Positions 31,766-43,276 are shown, counted from the first letter of the stretch. The stretch is 64,000 bases of DNA from Anaspis maculata (GCA_949128115.1 OX421964.1:19182892-19246891); one strand, 5' to 3'. Numbers and translations: made by a program. The notes: a model not told the origin generated them from the sequence alone.

Positions 31766-32020
31766 TTTATTTTGCGTTAATTTTTCTCATTATCCTTCTC
31801 TCCAGCCCGTGGGTTCGAGGTTGGCGGGGAAGTGAACTTAGTCAATTTTAATTTTTGCTTGCCTGTTCTGGGTGGGAAATGCTCAGGTTGTGACCTGGGA
31901 GCCGAGGGTGTTCCTCTTATTATTTTTATCATTATTATTCTGGCCGACCGCGGTCATTTATTTTCTTGTATTCATCTCGAGGACGAGAATTGTCGGTTTG
32001 TTTAGCAAACCTCCCTTTTG

Positions 32021-32033
32021 TGGAGGGGGGTGA
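32021..32033 (+). promoter_or_regulatory. Polypurine tract upstream of LTR 2
   Basis: TGGAGGGGGGTGA directly precedes the TGTAACGG start of LTR 2, the expected place for plus-strand DNA priming. 31766-32020 is 3' untranslated sequence with no env-like frame. Confidence 0.8.
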
Positions 32034-33489
32034 TGTAACGGTTAAGTTTCGCGCGCGCTCCTGGAGACGGCCCTGTGCCGGTATATGTTAGGGTGGTGAG
32101 TTGGGGGAACTGCTGTCAATGTCAGATTGACAGCAGGGTGACGGCTGGATGGTGGCAAAACGTCACTTTGATTTCCGGCGTGGAAAAAGTCAGAGGTCTG
32201 ACATAATGCTCGAGTACAAGCGCCTCGTGGGGCCCCGTTCGGCCGTAGGCCGTCGCCCCCTCCCACTTCGTATGCCCCTGCGGGCAGCACCGGGGCCGAA
32301 CACCGCCGGAATCCTTGTCCAGCCGTCCTGCCCACGCGGTCACCATCGCCCCGTGCCGGCGAATTTTCCGCCAGGGCTTCGCCCGTGAATTGTCCGCCGA
32401 GAACCGCCGTCGCCCTTCGGTGCCAACGGACCGCCAACACCTCCTGCGGGCCGGCCGCTTCCATGCCGCGGTGCGCTCAAGATCGCTGCTGCCTCCGACG
32501 AAATCGCCCTCTTCGTGGCTGAGCTGCAGGAAAAACCACCACCGTCGTCAATGACAACTCAGGTCAGCTGGTGATTTCTTCCGTACGCGGCTGTTCTAGC
32601 CTGCGCCCCCACTGGAGGGCATCCTAGTGCATGGTAGAGGCTTTGCTTTGCTCTAACCTCACTCTTCACCTTCTTTCACCATTTTTATTCTCTCTATTAT
32701 TATTCTCCTAGTTTGTTTTTACGCTTTGCTTTATGGTTTGGCCTTGCCACCCTGCTTACCTTTTGCTTATTTATTTTTTTACTCTTACTTGTTCGAAGCA
32801 CCTGCTGTCGCTTTGTTTGGCTTCTAGGTTCGGCCATCGGAGCCCTTCGTGACGGACCTTCGCTCGCTCGGCGTCCACAACGTGCCAGCTGTCAAACCCA
32901 AGCCAATTGTGGACTGGCGCCCCATCACCATCTCCAGCTTGCCACACAAAGCTGCCGGAACTTGGGTTTCACTCCGGACATCGATCCGTCACGAAGCTGG
33001 GTGTCCGATGGTCCGAGCTGGCCTGGAGACAGCAGAGTGTATCAGCAGGGCGTCTTCATGTTCTTCAGTGGACTCGGTTGAGTACCTTCTTTTGTTTATA
33101 TTTCCTTTCATTTTAGCTTTTAGGGCCTTCTGCCAATTTCATGTTTGTAATGAGCCTTCAGCTCGGCTTTGTGTACTTTTTGTGATGAGCCTTCAGCTCG
33201 GCTATTATTGCCAACAATTGCCGTTGGTATTTCACCCCTTTCCTTCTTTGTTTTGGTTCAATAAACCGAATTAGTAATTGAATCTGTGTTTCACTACCCA
33301 GCCGACTCCGTTCCATAGTTGCACACACAAGTTCAGTTTCTCGACCCAGCTTTACCTGAGAGCTAACCGGCACCTTTTTTTTACGGCGTGTGCCTAGAGG
33401 AGGTCATTAGCGGCCTTCTCTCGCCGTCCTCTGGGCCATGCCCAGAGAAATCCACTCCAACTCTACCAGCCGGAGCGGAAAAGGTAACA
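32034..33489 (+). repeat. LTR 2 (shared middle LTR)
   Basis: Same length and ends as LTR 1; AATAAA at 33260-33265. It serves both as 3' LTR of unit 1 and 5' LTR of unit 2. It has C at 32217, like LTR 3 and unlike LTR 1. Confidence 0.93.
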
Positions 33490-33490
33490 T

Positions 33491-33514
33491 TGGCGCCCAA
33501 CGTGGGGCTCGAAC
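33491..33514 (+). promoter_or_regulatory. Primer-binding site for tRNA-Lys (copy 2)
   Basis: Identical to the site at 25438-25461 and again one base after the LTR end, so unit 2 could be replicated on its own from a transcript starting in LTR 2. The leader 33515-34734 is non-coding. Confidence 0.85.
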
Positions 33515-34734
33515 TCATTGGTTCATTGGTTGTGTGTAACTTGGAGCTGGTTTTCGGTGGGTAGTGAATGTAATATTCGTGTGGTTGGAAGCAGGTGATG
33601 CGGAGCTGAATTTTTCTTTCCTCTTTCTTGTTTTGAAGTTGATAATAGTGGGTGCTTCCTTCTGAAGTTCCCATTAGTTTTTTATCCTCTTTTTGTGGTA
33701 AGCGTAAACTAGACGATTTTCTTTTTTCATTTTCATTCTTCAGTAATTTCGGAAGTTAGGAATTGACAGTGGGCTCAATTCCCGTTGACGGCTGGTGCGG
33801 CTCGCGGTCATGATTCATTAAATTTTTTTTTTATTTTGCAATTTTTTTTTTATTGCAAAGTTTTTTTCTCTTGCGGCGATCATGGGCATAAATTTTCCGG
33901 GAAAGTTCAGGCTTATCCACTATGAGTAGGCACGCCATTGATGGTCGAGCTTGGGGAGAGGGTCAGTTTTTTTTCTTGGAGCTTTGAAGTTTTGTCATTG
34001 TAGGTATGGTGGGAAAGCTGGATTTTTGGAAATTCTTGATAGGCCTTCAGTCTGTCGGAGTTTTCTGACACAGCGGTACACTGTACACTGCTGATGGTGG
34101 GGCGGTACCGGTAGATTTTTTTTTGGGGTCAGTCTAGATGCACTGGTGGTACGCGGTTTTGCGGTTTTCTTCCTACTTGAGGGAAGCAACTATGTGTAGC
34201 TTGAAGTGGCCCTGAAGTTTTTTTGCTGCACCCTGGAATTTGGGAAATAAGTAGTCCGTTATTGGACTTGGGGTACGTGATGCGGTTTTATCCACCCCCT
34301 GAGTGGATCATGCGCAATCGTTCCAACAACGTAACTTGAGGAAAAAGCTCCAGGAATTTTTTCATTTTTGTTTTTGTTTTTGTTCTCTCTTTCTCTCTCC
34401 TGAGCACGACGCCATCTATGAGCGGGTTAGTCTAGGACGGTGAGATGTAGGTGACAGCGGTGCTTCACCCCTGTGTTGTTGGGTGTTAGGTGAGGCGGCC
34501 TATAAGGTTCTAGATGGGGCCTTCCGTCTCTATCATTACAAAGTTTTATCGAATTTTTCGAGTTATCTTGAAGTTGGCGTGACAAGTTGCGTTGCGCAGA
34601 GAGTTGCTATAGCTAAAGCTATTGCCACTCATTATTATTATTATTATTCGTTTGCATTTTTTTTTTCTAGTATTTTTTTTACCAGTGTACCTACTTCTCA
34701 CAATTTTGTTCGCGTTTTTTGTTTGCGTCGCGAC

Positions 34735-36471
34735 ATGGAAGTTGGTCGGTTGCGCGGCGATGAAATCGCGTGGGAGTTGCGGGCGCGAGGTTGTGCCGTG
34801 GGGGGAACGGTTGATCTTCAGCGTTCACAATTGAGGTCGGCGTTGCGTGCGGGGTGGCCGATTCTCGACAATTTGGAACTCGATGCGACAGAAGAACTTA
34901 CCACTTGCGGAACTAAACTCGATGAGCTGATTGATTCGATTCGGCGTTTCAACAGCGCATCTGCGCCAAGCGAGCATGCGCGAATCCGAAGTAGACTACT
35001 GCACGTGCAGACGCGTTTGCGGCTGGTTCCGGCCGTCCGCCCGCAGCAACAGTCCAAACTAGGACATTTGCTTTTCGTGTTAGAAACAGCTTTCGGACTG
35101 TTGGAAACTGCCCTCCGGCTTGCTGACGTAGTAGCACCACCTGAGGTTGCAGAACCGGTTGTGCAACAGGTGGTTCCGCCACTGATTGACTTGGGCGCAG
35201 AGAGCAATGAATCAGGCGATGAATCAGGCGTGACTGGGGGATCATTCGCGCGGGAGGCGATAGTGCAGACGGTGCCGCTGGACCGTGGTGATTTCCGAGC
35301 GCGCTTGGAGCGCTTTGAGCGGGACTGTGTGGCTGATGACCACCGGTGGGCCTGTCAGCAATTGTCTGAGAGTCTCGGTCGCTCCAATAGGCAGGCTAGG
35401 CGATCAAGTGCGCTGACGACTAATTTTCCGAGGGACCAGTCACCTGTGGGTCGCGTTTCTTTTCCGCCTGACTCTACTCTACATAGACAAAGGGCTGAGA
35501 GCTGTCTAGGGGATACAGGGCCACTAGGGTCGGCTAGACTTGAGCCCGACATGACGCCGCTGGCTCAGGTGCGGACTGGTTATGTGCCTGTGCACAAGTG
35601 GGGAATTCGATTCGACGGCACTGACAGCGTCAACGGATTTCTCGAAAATGCTGAACTGATGGCGGAATCTCGTGGTGTCTCGCGTGACCAGCTATTCAGG
35701 TCTGTCTACGAGCTCCTCAGCGGAGATGCCCGAGACTGGTACTTACCTCGTCGAAATTTAATCCGTGATTGGGACGGCTTCGCGTCGCAACTGCGGGAGG
35801 ACTTCTTGCCTCCCAATTACGAGGAGAATCTCTTTGATGAGATCAAGCGCAGAACACAGGGCGCTGACGAAGCCTTTATATTCTACGTCACCCGAATGCA
35901 AAACCTTTTTCGCAAGTTGGGGCGACTGAGGCCTGATGAGTCGGGGCAGGTCGGGATTGTTCGTAGGAATTTGCTGCCGCACTTGCAAACAGCGCTAGCT
36001 TTCCACGCTACGTCTTCCTATGAGGAATTATTGCGAAAAGGGAAAGAGGCTGAGCAGACACACCTTCAGGCTGGTCTGTATACACCTCCCCCCACTCAGT
36101 GTCGACTAATTCGTGAGCCACATCTGGCCTACAAAAAGAGCGGCCCTGGTTCGCGTGGAGCCATGGCTGCTGCTGTAACCGAGATCGAGGCGACTGAGGC
36201 ACCTCGGGTTGTAACGCGTCTGAGGGACGATGCTCGCTGTTGGTCTTGCGGCCAGACGGGGCACTTCCGTGACCAGTGCAGAGGCGCTGCTGCTGTACTG
36301 AGGTGTTTTCGGTGCGGACAGGAGGGATTCACCGTGCGAACGTGCACACGGTGCAGCGGTGATTCTCGAGGGGGCCACCGGGGCAATCGTGGATCGCGAG
36401 ACGATCGTGGCAGAGCCGCTGGGTCTCGTCAGAGCCCGCGACCGGAAAACGCCACCGGGGATGCTCGGTAG
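34735..36471 (+). CDS. gag: Gag polyprotein, copy 2 (578 aa)
   Basis: The translation is identical to the gag at 26682-28418, including the canonical first knuckle and the Phe-substituted second knuckle. That the variant is in both copies says little about fitness, since the copies are near-identical duplicates. The start is again the MEVGRLRG ATG. Confidence 0.9.
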   Translation: MEVGRLRGDEIAWELRARGCAVGGTVDLQRSQLRSALRAGWPILDNLELDATEELTTCGTKLDELIDSIRRFNSASAPSEHARIRSRLLHVQTRLRLVPAVRPQQQSKLGHLLFVLETAFGLLETALRLADVVAPPEVAEPVVQQVVPPLIDLGAESNESGDESGVTGGSFAREAIVQTVPLDRGDFRARLERFERDCVADDHRWACQQLSESLGRSNRQARRSSALTTNFPRDQSPVGRVSFPPDSTLHRQRAESCLGDTGPLGSARLEPDMTPLAQVRTGYVPVHKWGIRFDGTDSVNGFLENAELMAESRGVSRDQLFRSVYELLSGDARDWYLPRRNLIRDWDGFASQLREDFLPPNYEENLFDEIKRRTQGADEAFIFYVTRMQNLFRKLGRLRPDESGQVGIVRRNLLPHLQTALAFHATSSYEELLRKGKEAEQTHLQAGLYTPPPTQCRLIREPHLAYKKSGPGSRGAMAAAVTEIEATEAPRVVTRLRDDARCWSCGQTGHFRDQCRGAAAVLRCFRCGQEGFTVRTCTRCSGDSRGGHRGNRGSRDDRGRAAGSRQSPRPENATGDAR

Positions 36472-36518
36472 GTCCGACCGACGTCCCCTCTTCGCATGCG
36501 TCTGATCGGACAACGATT

Positions 36519-36698
36519 ATGACAACTTCACCGATTATGAGAACCTCTCCGATTATGACAACTTCTCCGATTGTGACAACCTCTCCGATTATGACAACTT
36601 CTCCGATTATGACAACTTCTCCGATTATGACAACTTCACCGATTATGACAACTTCTCCGACTATGACAACTTCTCTGATTGAAATGACTTCTCCGACC
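36519..36698 (+). repeat. 18-bp in-frame minisatellite at the start of pol (copy 2)
   Basis: Same units, same order and same variants as 28466-28645. Confidence 0.93.
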
Positions 36699-39600
36699 GT
36701 GGCAAAAGATTCTAAGCTGGAAGCCCAGCTGGCTTTTGTTTTTGCTGGGGTGCCCAACGATCGCAGACCTTACCTAAGGGTGCAAATTTATGACCAACCT
36801 TTCTTGGGGTTGCTCGACAGCGGTGCATCTTGCACCATTGTTGGAAGGCCGGGCTGGGAGTTTCTCAAGTCCTGTGGCGTTGCGTTAGGTCCAGGACCGG
36901 GTTCCTGTGTAGTTGCAAATGGCGAGTCATGCAGTTGCTTGGGTGCCGTACAAATACCGATGGAATTGGAAGGTAGGGTACGAGTAGTGTCAGCACTGGT
37001 GGTGCCCAGTATTGCACATCAGATAATTTTGGGGGTCGATTTTTGGAAATCGATGGGTTTGGTGCCTGACTTGGCGCGTGATGTCTGGCACTTCGCTGCC
37101 CCTTCCGATTCCAAAGTATACTCCGTGATGACGGCGGGTATTGAGTTGTCTCATGTCGAGAAGGAGCAGTTGAACCGGGTGATCGGGAATCGACTGAAGC
37201 AACTGCCACAGAGTTTGGGTTGTCTTCCAGTGCAGCACACTATTCGGCTCATTCCCGGGGCCGAGCCCATTAAACAGCGGGCGTATCGGGTGTCTTATTT
37301 TAGACAGGGACTCATCGATGCTGAGTTGGATAAGATGTTGGCGCTGGGGGTGGTGGAACCGTCCCAGAGCCCGTGGGCGTCTCCGGTGTGCCTGGTCCCG
37401 AAAAAGGACGGCACCCAGAGGTTCTGTGTGGACTATCGGCGCTTGAACGCCCTCACGGTAAAGGACGCTTACCCCCTGCCCAACATCGATGCCATTCTCG
37501 ACAATTTGAGAAACACCCGACACCTCTCCACACTCGACATCAAAAGTGCCTACTGGCAGGTCCCAGTCGATCCTCAGTCCCGTCCTTTAACTGCATTCAC
37601 CGTTCAGGGGCGAGGCCTTTTCCAGTTCGTTCGTATGCCGTTTGGCTTAACGAACGCTCCTGCCACGTGGCAGCGGATCATCGACACGATTCTGGGAGAG
37701 GACCTCAAGCCGAACGTGTGGGTGTATCTGGACGATATTGTGGTAGCGACTGCTGAGTTCAAAGCTCATATTGAGCTGCTCACTGTCGTGTTGGATCGGC
37801 TGCGGAGGGCAGGACTTGTTGTCTCGGTCGACAAATGCCAGCTGTGTCGGCCCGAGCTAAAATACTTAGGCTTCGTCATTGACGGGCAGGGCTTACGCAC
37901 TGACCCCGACAAGGTTCGCTCTATCGCAGAGGTTCCGCCACCGACATGCGCACGAGAGGTTCGTGCCTTTCTGGGACTAGCCTCCTGGTACAGGCGATTC
38001 GTGCCGGACTTCGCGACTGTGGCGGCCCCACTGACCGACCTGACTCGGAAGGGACGTGTGTTTTCCTGGACGCCCGAATGTGACGCGGCTTTTAGACTGC
38101 TGAAGGAGGCGCTGATTTCTCCGCCAATTTTGGCTAGGCCTGATTTTCATCTGCCTTTCACCCTACAGGTCGATGCCTCAAACTTCGGCTTGGGTGGCGT
38201 CCTCACCCAGTCTTTTCCGGAGGGTGAGCGCGTGGTGTGCTATATCTCGCGTTCCTTAACGGCAATGGAACGGAAATACTCTGCCACCGAGCGTGAGTGC
38301 CTTGGTGTTATCTGGGCTGTGGAAAAGCTCCGCTTCTACCTGGAGGGTCGACACTTCAGTGTGGTCACAGACCATCATAGTCTTCTTTGGCTCCACCGCC
38401 TTAAGGATCCGCAGGGGCGACTCGCTCGATGGTCGCTTCGGCTGTTGCCTTACGATTTCGAGATCTTCCATCGTAAGGGCCGAGACCACGTTGTGCCGGA
38501 TTTTCTCTCGAGGTCCGTCCCCTCGGGTGATCTGGTGGTGGACGCCATTGAGGTGCCAGCGGTACCATACACCGGCCCCGACGCCTGGTATCGGCGATTG
38601 CGGGAAGCTGTGGAGCGTCATCCTGACAGGTACCCACTGTTTCGTGTGGCCGAAGGCCATTTGTTCAAGAAATTGCTTGAGCCTGCGTGGGATACCTGCG
38701 ATTTCAACTGGAAGGTCATCCCACCCAGAGAGTCGCGACGACAGATCTTCCGGGATTGTCATGACGATCCGACTGCGGGTCATCTCGGAATTGATAAGAC
38801 AAGGATTAGAGTGTTCCAGCAATACTGGTGGCCAAAGTATGCCGACGACGTTCGTCGCTACGTGTCGCGATGTAGGGTTTGTGCGTCGGTGAAGCCGAGC
38901 AATCGTCGACAGATGGGGTTGATGGCCATTGCTGATCCTCCGTCGCGGCCGTGGCAGAGGATCGCGGTCGATCTCTTCGGACCTTTGCCGCGTTCAACGC
39001 GAGGTCACACGCAGATCTTGGTTGTCACGGATCTGTTTTCAAAATTTTGTGCTCTGTTGCCTGTCCGGGCTGCGACTGCCCAGGCTGTGTGCACCCTTTT
39101 AGAGGAACGCGTGTTCCTGGAATACGGTGTTCCGGAGGTAGTCCAGATGGACAATGGTGTCCAGTTCAGGAGTCGGCGGATGGAACAGTTGATGACCACC
39201 TACGGGTGTCAAGCGCGCTACAACCCCCTTTACCACCCTCAGGCCAATCAGGCTGAGCGGGTAAATAGAAACCTGAAAACTGTTCTGCGAGCCGTACTCC
39301 TGGACAGGGGCGACCCAGATCATCGACATTGGGACCGGGACCTTGTGCGAATCGCGTGCGCCTTGCGCACAGCCAAACACGACGTGACAGGTCACTCGCC
39401 CCATTTTCTTGTTCACGGTCGGGACATGTTCTTGAGCGGTGACAGTCACCGATGGACCAATTTAGACGGTTTTCGCGTGAACGCTGACGAGCGAGCCCAA
39501 GGGTTATCCGACCTATTCGTCCGAGTCCGGAATAAACTCCGTGCTGCTGCCCAGGTGGGTAAGCGGCATTACGACCTGAGGCGTCGTGAAGGATCCTTCG

Positions 39601-39818
39601 AGGCAGGACAATTGGTCTACCGTCGAAACATGGTGTTGTCCAATGCAGCCCGACACTTTGCAGCCAAACTTGCGCCCAAGTTTGTGGGACCGCTGCGTGT
39701 AAGACGAAGGGTCAGCCCGTGGGTCTGTGAACTGGAAGACTTGAATCGCCGACTCGTCGGCGTGTGGCACGTTAAGGACCTCAGAGCTGCTCCGCCGGAG
39801 CCGGAGCCTGAGGACTGA
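36519..39818 (+). CDS. pol: Pol polyprotein, copy 2 (1099 aa)
   Basis: Identical in translation to the pol at 28466-31765, with the same DSGA, YLDD, RNase H Asp, HHCC and D,D35E residues and the same MTTSPI repeat number. The identical repeat number matters because an 18-bp minisatellite would be expected to change length if the copies had been separate for long. It supports a very recent duplication or an assembly duplication. Confidence 0.95.
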   Translation: MTTSPIMRTSPIMTTSPIVTTSPIMTTSPIMTTSPIMTTSPIMTTSPTMTTSLIEMTSPTVAKDSKLEAQLAFVFAGVPNDRRPYLRVQIYDQPFLGLLDSGASCTIVGRPGWEFLKSCGVALGPGPGSCVVANGESCSCLGAVQIPMELEGRVRVVSALVVPSIAHQIILGVDFWKSMGLVPDLARDVWHFAAPSDSKVYSVMTAGIELSHVEKEQLNRVIGNRLKQLPQSLGCLPVQHTIRLIPGAEPIKQRAYRVSYFRQGLIDAELDKMLALGVVEPSQSPWASPVCLVPKKDGTQRFCVDYRRLNALTVKDAYPLPNIDAILDNLRNTRHLSTLDIKSAYWQVPVDPQSRPLTAFTVQGRGLFQFVRMPFGLTNAPATWQRIIDTILGEDLKPNVWVYLDDIVVATAEFKAHIELLTVVLDRLRRAGLVVSVDKCQLCRPELKYLGFVIDGQGLRTDPDKVRSIAEVPPPTCAREVRAFLGLASWYRRFVPDFATVAAPLTDLTRKGRVFSWTPECDAAFRLLKEALISPPILARPDFHLPFTLQVDASNFGLGGVLTQSFPEGERVVCYISRSLTAMERKYSATERECLGVIWAVEKLRFYLEGRHFSVVTDHHSLLWLHRLKDPQGRLARWSLRLLPYDFEIFHRKGRDHVVPDFLSRSVPSGDLVVDAIEVPAVPYTGPDAWYRRLREAVERHPDRYPLFRVAEGHLFKKLLEPAWDTCDFNWKVIPPRESRRQIFRDCHDDPTAGHLGIDKTRIRVFQQYWWPKYADDVRRYVSRCRVCASVKPSNRRQMGLMAIADPPSRPWQRIAVDLFGPLPRSTRGHTQILVVTDLFSKFCALLPVRAATAQAVCTLLEERVFLEYGVPEVVQMDNGVQFRSRRMEQLMTTYGCQARYNPLYHPQANQAERVNRNLKTVLRAVLLDRGDPDHRHWDRDLVRIACALRTAKHDVTGHSPHFLVHGRDMFLSGDSHRWTNLDGFRVNADERAQGLSDLFVRVRNKLRAAAQVGKRHYDLRRREGSFEAGQLVYRRNMVLSNAARHFAAKLAPKFVGPLRVRRRVSPWVCELEDLNRRLVGVWHVKDLRAAPPEPEPED

Positions 39819-40073
39819 TTTATTTTGCGTTAATTTTTCTCATTATCCTTCTCTCCAGCCCGTGGGTTCGAGGTTGGCGGGGAAGTGAACTTAGTCAATT
39901 TTAATTTTTGCTTGCCTGTTCTGGGTGGGAAATGCTCAGGTTGTGACCTGGGAGCCGAGGGTGTTCCTCTTATTATTTTTATCATTATTATTCTGGCCGA
40001 CCGCGGTCATTTATTTTCTTGTATTCATCTCGAGGACGAGAATTGTCGGTTTGTTTAGCAAACCTCCCTTTTG

Positions 40074-40086
40074 TGGAGGGGGGTGA
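40074..40086 (+). promoter_or_regulatory. Polypurine tract upstream of LTR 3
   Basis: TGGAGGGGGGTGA directly precedes LTR 3, as at 32021-32033. Confidence 0.8.
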
Positions 40087-41542
40087 TGTAACGGTTAAGT
40101 TTCGCGCGCGCTCCTGGAGACGGCCCTGTGCCGGTATATGTTAGGGTGGTGAGTTGGGGGAACTGCTGTCAATGTCAGATTGACAGCAGGGTGACGGCTG
40201 GATGGTGGCAAAACGTCACTTTGATTTCCGGCGTGGAAAAAGTCAGAGGTCTGACATAATGCTCGAGTACAAGCGCCTCGTGGGGCCCCGTTCGGCCGTA
40301 GGCCGTCGCCCCCTCCCACTTCGTATGCCCCTGCGGGCAGCACCGGGGCCGAACACCGCCGGAATCCTTGTCCAGCCGTCCTGCCCACGCGGTCACCATC
40401 GCCCCGTGCCGGCGAATTTTCCGCCAGGGCTTCGCCCGTGAATTGTCCGCCGAGAACCGCCGTCGCCCTTCGGTGCCAACGGACCGCCAACACCTCCTGC
40501 GGGCCGGCCGCTTCCATGCCGCGGTGCGCTCAAGATCGCTGCTGCCTCCGACGAAATCGCCCTCTTCGTGGCTGAGCTGCAGGAAAAACCACCACCGTCG
40601 TCAATGACAACTCAGGTCAGCTGGTGATTTCTTCCGTACGCGGCTGTTCTAGCCTGCGCCCCCACTGGAGGGCATCCTAGTGCATGGTAGAGGCTTTGCT
40701 TTGCTCTAACCTCACTCTTCACCTTCTTTCACCATTTTTATTCTCTCTATTATTATTCTCCTAGTTTGTTTTTACGCTTTGCTTTATGGTTTGGCCTTGC
40801 CACCCTGCTTACCTTTTGCTTATTTATTTTTTTACTCTTACTTGTTCGAAGCACCTGCTGTCGCTTTGTTTGGCTTCTAGGTTCGGCCATCGGAGCCCTT
40901 CGTGACGGACCTTCGCTCGCTCGGCGTCCACAACGTGCCAGCTGTCAAACCCAAGCCAATTGTGGACTGGCGCCCCATCACCATCTCCAGCTTGCCACAC
41001 AAAGCTGCCGGAACTTGGGTTTCACTCCGGACATCGATCCGTCACGAAGCTGGGTGTCCGATGGTCCGAGCTGGCCTGGAGACAGCAGAGTGTATCAGCA
41101 GGGCGTCTTCATGTTCTTCAGTGGACTCGGTTGAGTACCTTCTTTTGTTTATATTTCCTTTCATTTTAGCTTTTAGGGCCTTCTGCCAATTTCATGTTTG
41201 TAATGAGCCTTCAGCTCGGCTTTGTGTACTTTTTGTGATGAGCCTTCAGCTCGGCTATTATTGCCAACAATTGCCGTTGGTATTTCACCCCTTTCCTTCT
41301 TTGTTTTGGTTCAATAAACCGAATTAGTAATTGAATCTGTGTTTCACTACCCAGCCGACTCCGTTCCATAGTTGCACACACAAGTTCAGTTTCTCGACCC
41401 AGCTTTACCTGAGAGCTAACCGGCACCTTTTTTTTACGGCGTGTGCCTAGAGGAGGTCATTAGCGGCCTTCTCTCGCCGTCCTCTGGGCCATGCCCAGAG
41501 AAATCCACTCCAACTCTACCAGCCGGAGCGGAAAAGGTAACA
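40087..41542 (+). repeat. LTR 3 (3' LTR)
   Basis: It ends GGTAACA at 41542, then CTTT of the target duplication. AATAAA is at 41313-41318. C at 40270. Host flank resumes at 41543. Confidence 0.93.
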
Positions 41543-41678
41543 CTTTTTTGACCTTATGCCCCCAAACTATAATTATCTTGAATACATAATTTTCATCCAG
41601 GTCTTCTCAGAATACACCCGCTTGCCATTTTTATATCCATGACCCACGACCCTCACCCGAATGTCTTTGACTGGCTGG

Positions 41679-42171
41679 ATGTAGCTATAATACTGTTACG
41701 AGCGGCGATTCCGGAGAACACGCGATCTTTCTAGACTCTTCTCATTAGGTGGCAGTGTACAAGTGCTGGAGCTCTGGACATATCCAGAAATAAACGCGAT
41801 GACTTGCCATTGAAATACATGGAGACTTCAGCGGTGGGCTAGGACACATCTGTCTGTTTTGGCGGAGGTGCCGTATTCATCGCACGTTGGTGTGATGGAT
41901 GTGGCCCGCGGAATGTGTGGGATTTTTCGGGAATCGTCGCAAAATCGTATGCCGGGTCACTGTGGAATCTGCTGGAGAAGGCATGGAACATTCGAGAATA
42001 TTCAGTTGGACCTATTGAGATGACCCCAGTTATCTTCCTTAACCCTTGAATGGGTAGGCGACCCATTATACTTCCATTTAATTCAACTTATTTGAATTAG
42101 ATCACGTTTCCCGCTTTTGGAACCGCTTGGCCGATGATGATCGAGGCGGGCCGACCAAGCGATGTTCCCTC
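41679..42171 (+). repeat. Left member of a 493-bp inverted repeat pair
   Basis: The sequence from ATGTAGCT at 41679 to GTTCCCTC at 42171 is the imperfect reverse complement of 45863-46355. Both members are exactly 493 bp long. It includes TGTTACGAGC (LTR-like start) at 41694 and a TTGAATTAAAT-type palindrome near 42080-42103. Pair membership is clear; whether this is a TIR, or two oppositely oriented copies of one repeat, is not. Confidence 0.8.
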
Positions 42172-43276
42172 AACGTCCTCGTTTCCTCGTAGACCTCGTT
42201 GTGGTACTTTTTCTTATCGCTCTTATGAAAGTGTTGAGTGTGTGTGATATTCCCCCTTTGTTTTGTTTGTACGTTGGTACCTGAAGTACCTGGTACGGTC
42301 GTTGACGTTCGTAGCGTTTGCCGATGGGAGAGGGAGATGGCGCTGCGCTAGGCGAACCGGCCGAGCGGCAGCCGCGGGCAGAGAGAGAAGAGAATCAGCT
42401 GTGGTGAAGAACACGTGATTTTTCAGTGCAACTGTGCGTCGGTTTTTCCTAATTTAAGGTCGGTCTTTCTTTAATTATTGTATCGTACTTTTAGCTTCCA
42501 CCCACTCACCAAATCAAGCATTTCGATACCTATTTTGTCCGCGAAATTATTGTACATAACACGAAATGCTTTGTTCTCTTTGTTCTCAACGGGTTTGCAT
42601 AACCCGCCGTTTTCCCCTTTGAAATCAAGGTGCTTCGCACTGCTTTGAGTTTTTGTAATTTATCTACTCCCAAATGATCTTAATATTGATGGCAAAAGCC
42701 GTAAATCTAGTGGGTGTGCTTTTTGCGCACTCATGACGTGACCTCAAGGCCGCGCGTACTTCGAGGTTTCATTAATTGTTTCTTTTCCACGAGCTACGTC
42801 ACAAACAGTAAGACGACAAAAAGAAACTCTGCTACGCCAAAATCAGCCGCTAAGTAGAGAACAGTACTTTTGATGATTTATTCTCATTTCATTGTTCATT
42901 GTCAGGTTATACATGAAAGTGGAGGGAGGAAAGAGAAACTTGCCGCTTCTCCGTGTCCTGGGGGGGGGTCCACCACTTGTATGAATCTGCCTTGTTGAGT
43001 CTACTAGCCTTTCCTTATTTGGGGGGAAATTATGTGAAACGACGAAGAGTGGGCCACAGGTCGGCTCGAGTCGATTTTCTTGTATTTACTGTTATTTCTT
43101 GTATGTGATTACTGTTTACTATCCATTGTTCTGTTTTGTATGTGAGTATGTATCTGTGGGGTTTGTGATGGGTAACTTCTGGGGAATTTTGGGCGAATGC
43201 GTTCTAGATACTTCTTTCTTCCGTTTGCTCACAAAAAGTATGACCAACTTCAACTTCTCTACTTATTTACCTCTCT
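42172..43276. other. Interior of inverted pair, no recognised gene
   Basis: No domain-bearing frame. TGTTGAGTG at 42231 could be an LTR start, since an AATAAA at 44009-44014 and PBS-like sequences from 44196 lie downstream. No second LTR copy is present, so I do not annotate an LTR. Confidence 0.35.

Larger units (their letters stand above)
23981..41542 (+). mobile_element. Ty3/gypsy-type retrotransposon as a tandem LTR-internal-LTR-internal-LTR array
   Basis: Three 1456-bp LTRs (23981, 32034, 40087) separate two 6597-bp internal regions, giving an exact 8053-bp period and 17562 bp in total. The flanks 23977-23980 and 41543-41546 are both CTTT, a 4-bp target duplication typical of Ty3/gypsy integrases. 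No such duplication separates the two units. I found one base difference between repeat units: G at 24164 in LTR1 against C at 32217 and 40270. Predicted gag and pol are identical between copies and uninterrupted. The domain order PR-RT-RNaseH-IN in one frame assigns it to Ty3/gypsy. There is no env (only 268 bp between pol and the next LTR) and no chromodomain visible. The near-identity of LTRs indicates a recent event. Confidence 0.95.

Noticed and set aside
31766..32020. Possible env gene after pol
   Set aside because: Only 268 bp separate the pol stop from the next LTR and no signal peptide or transmembrane frame is present.
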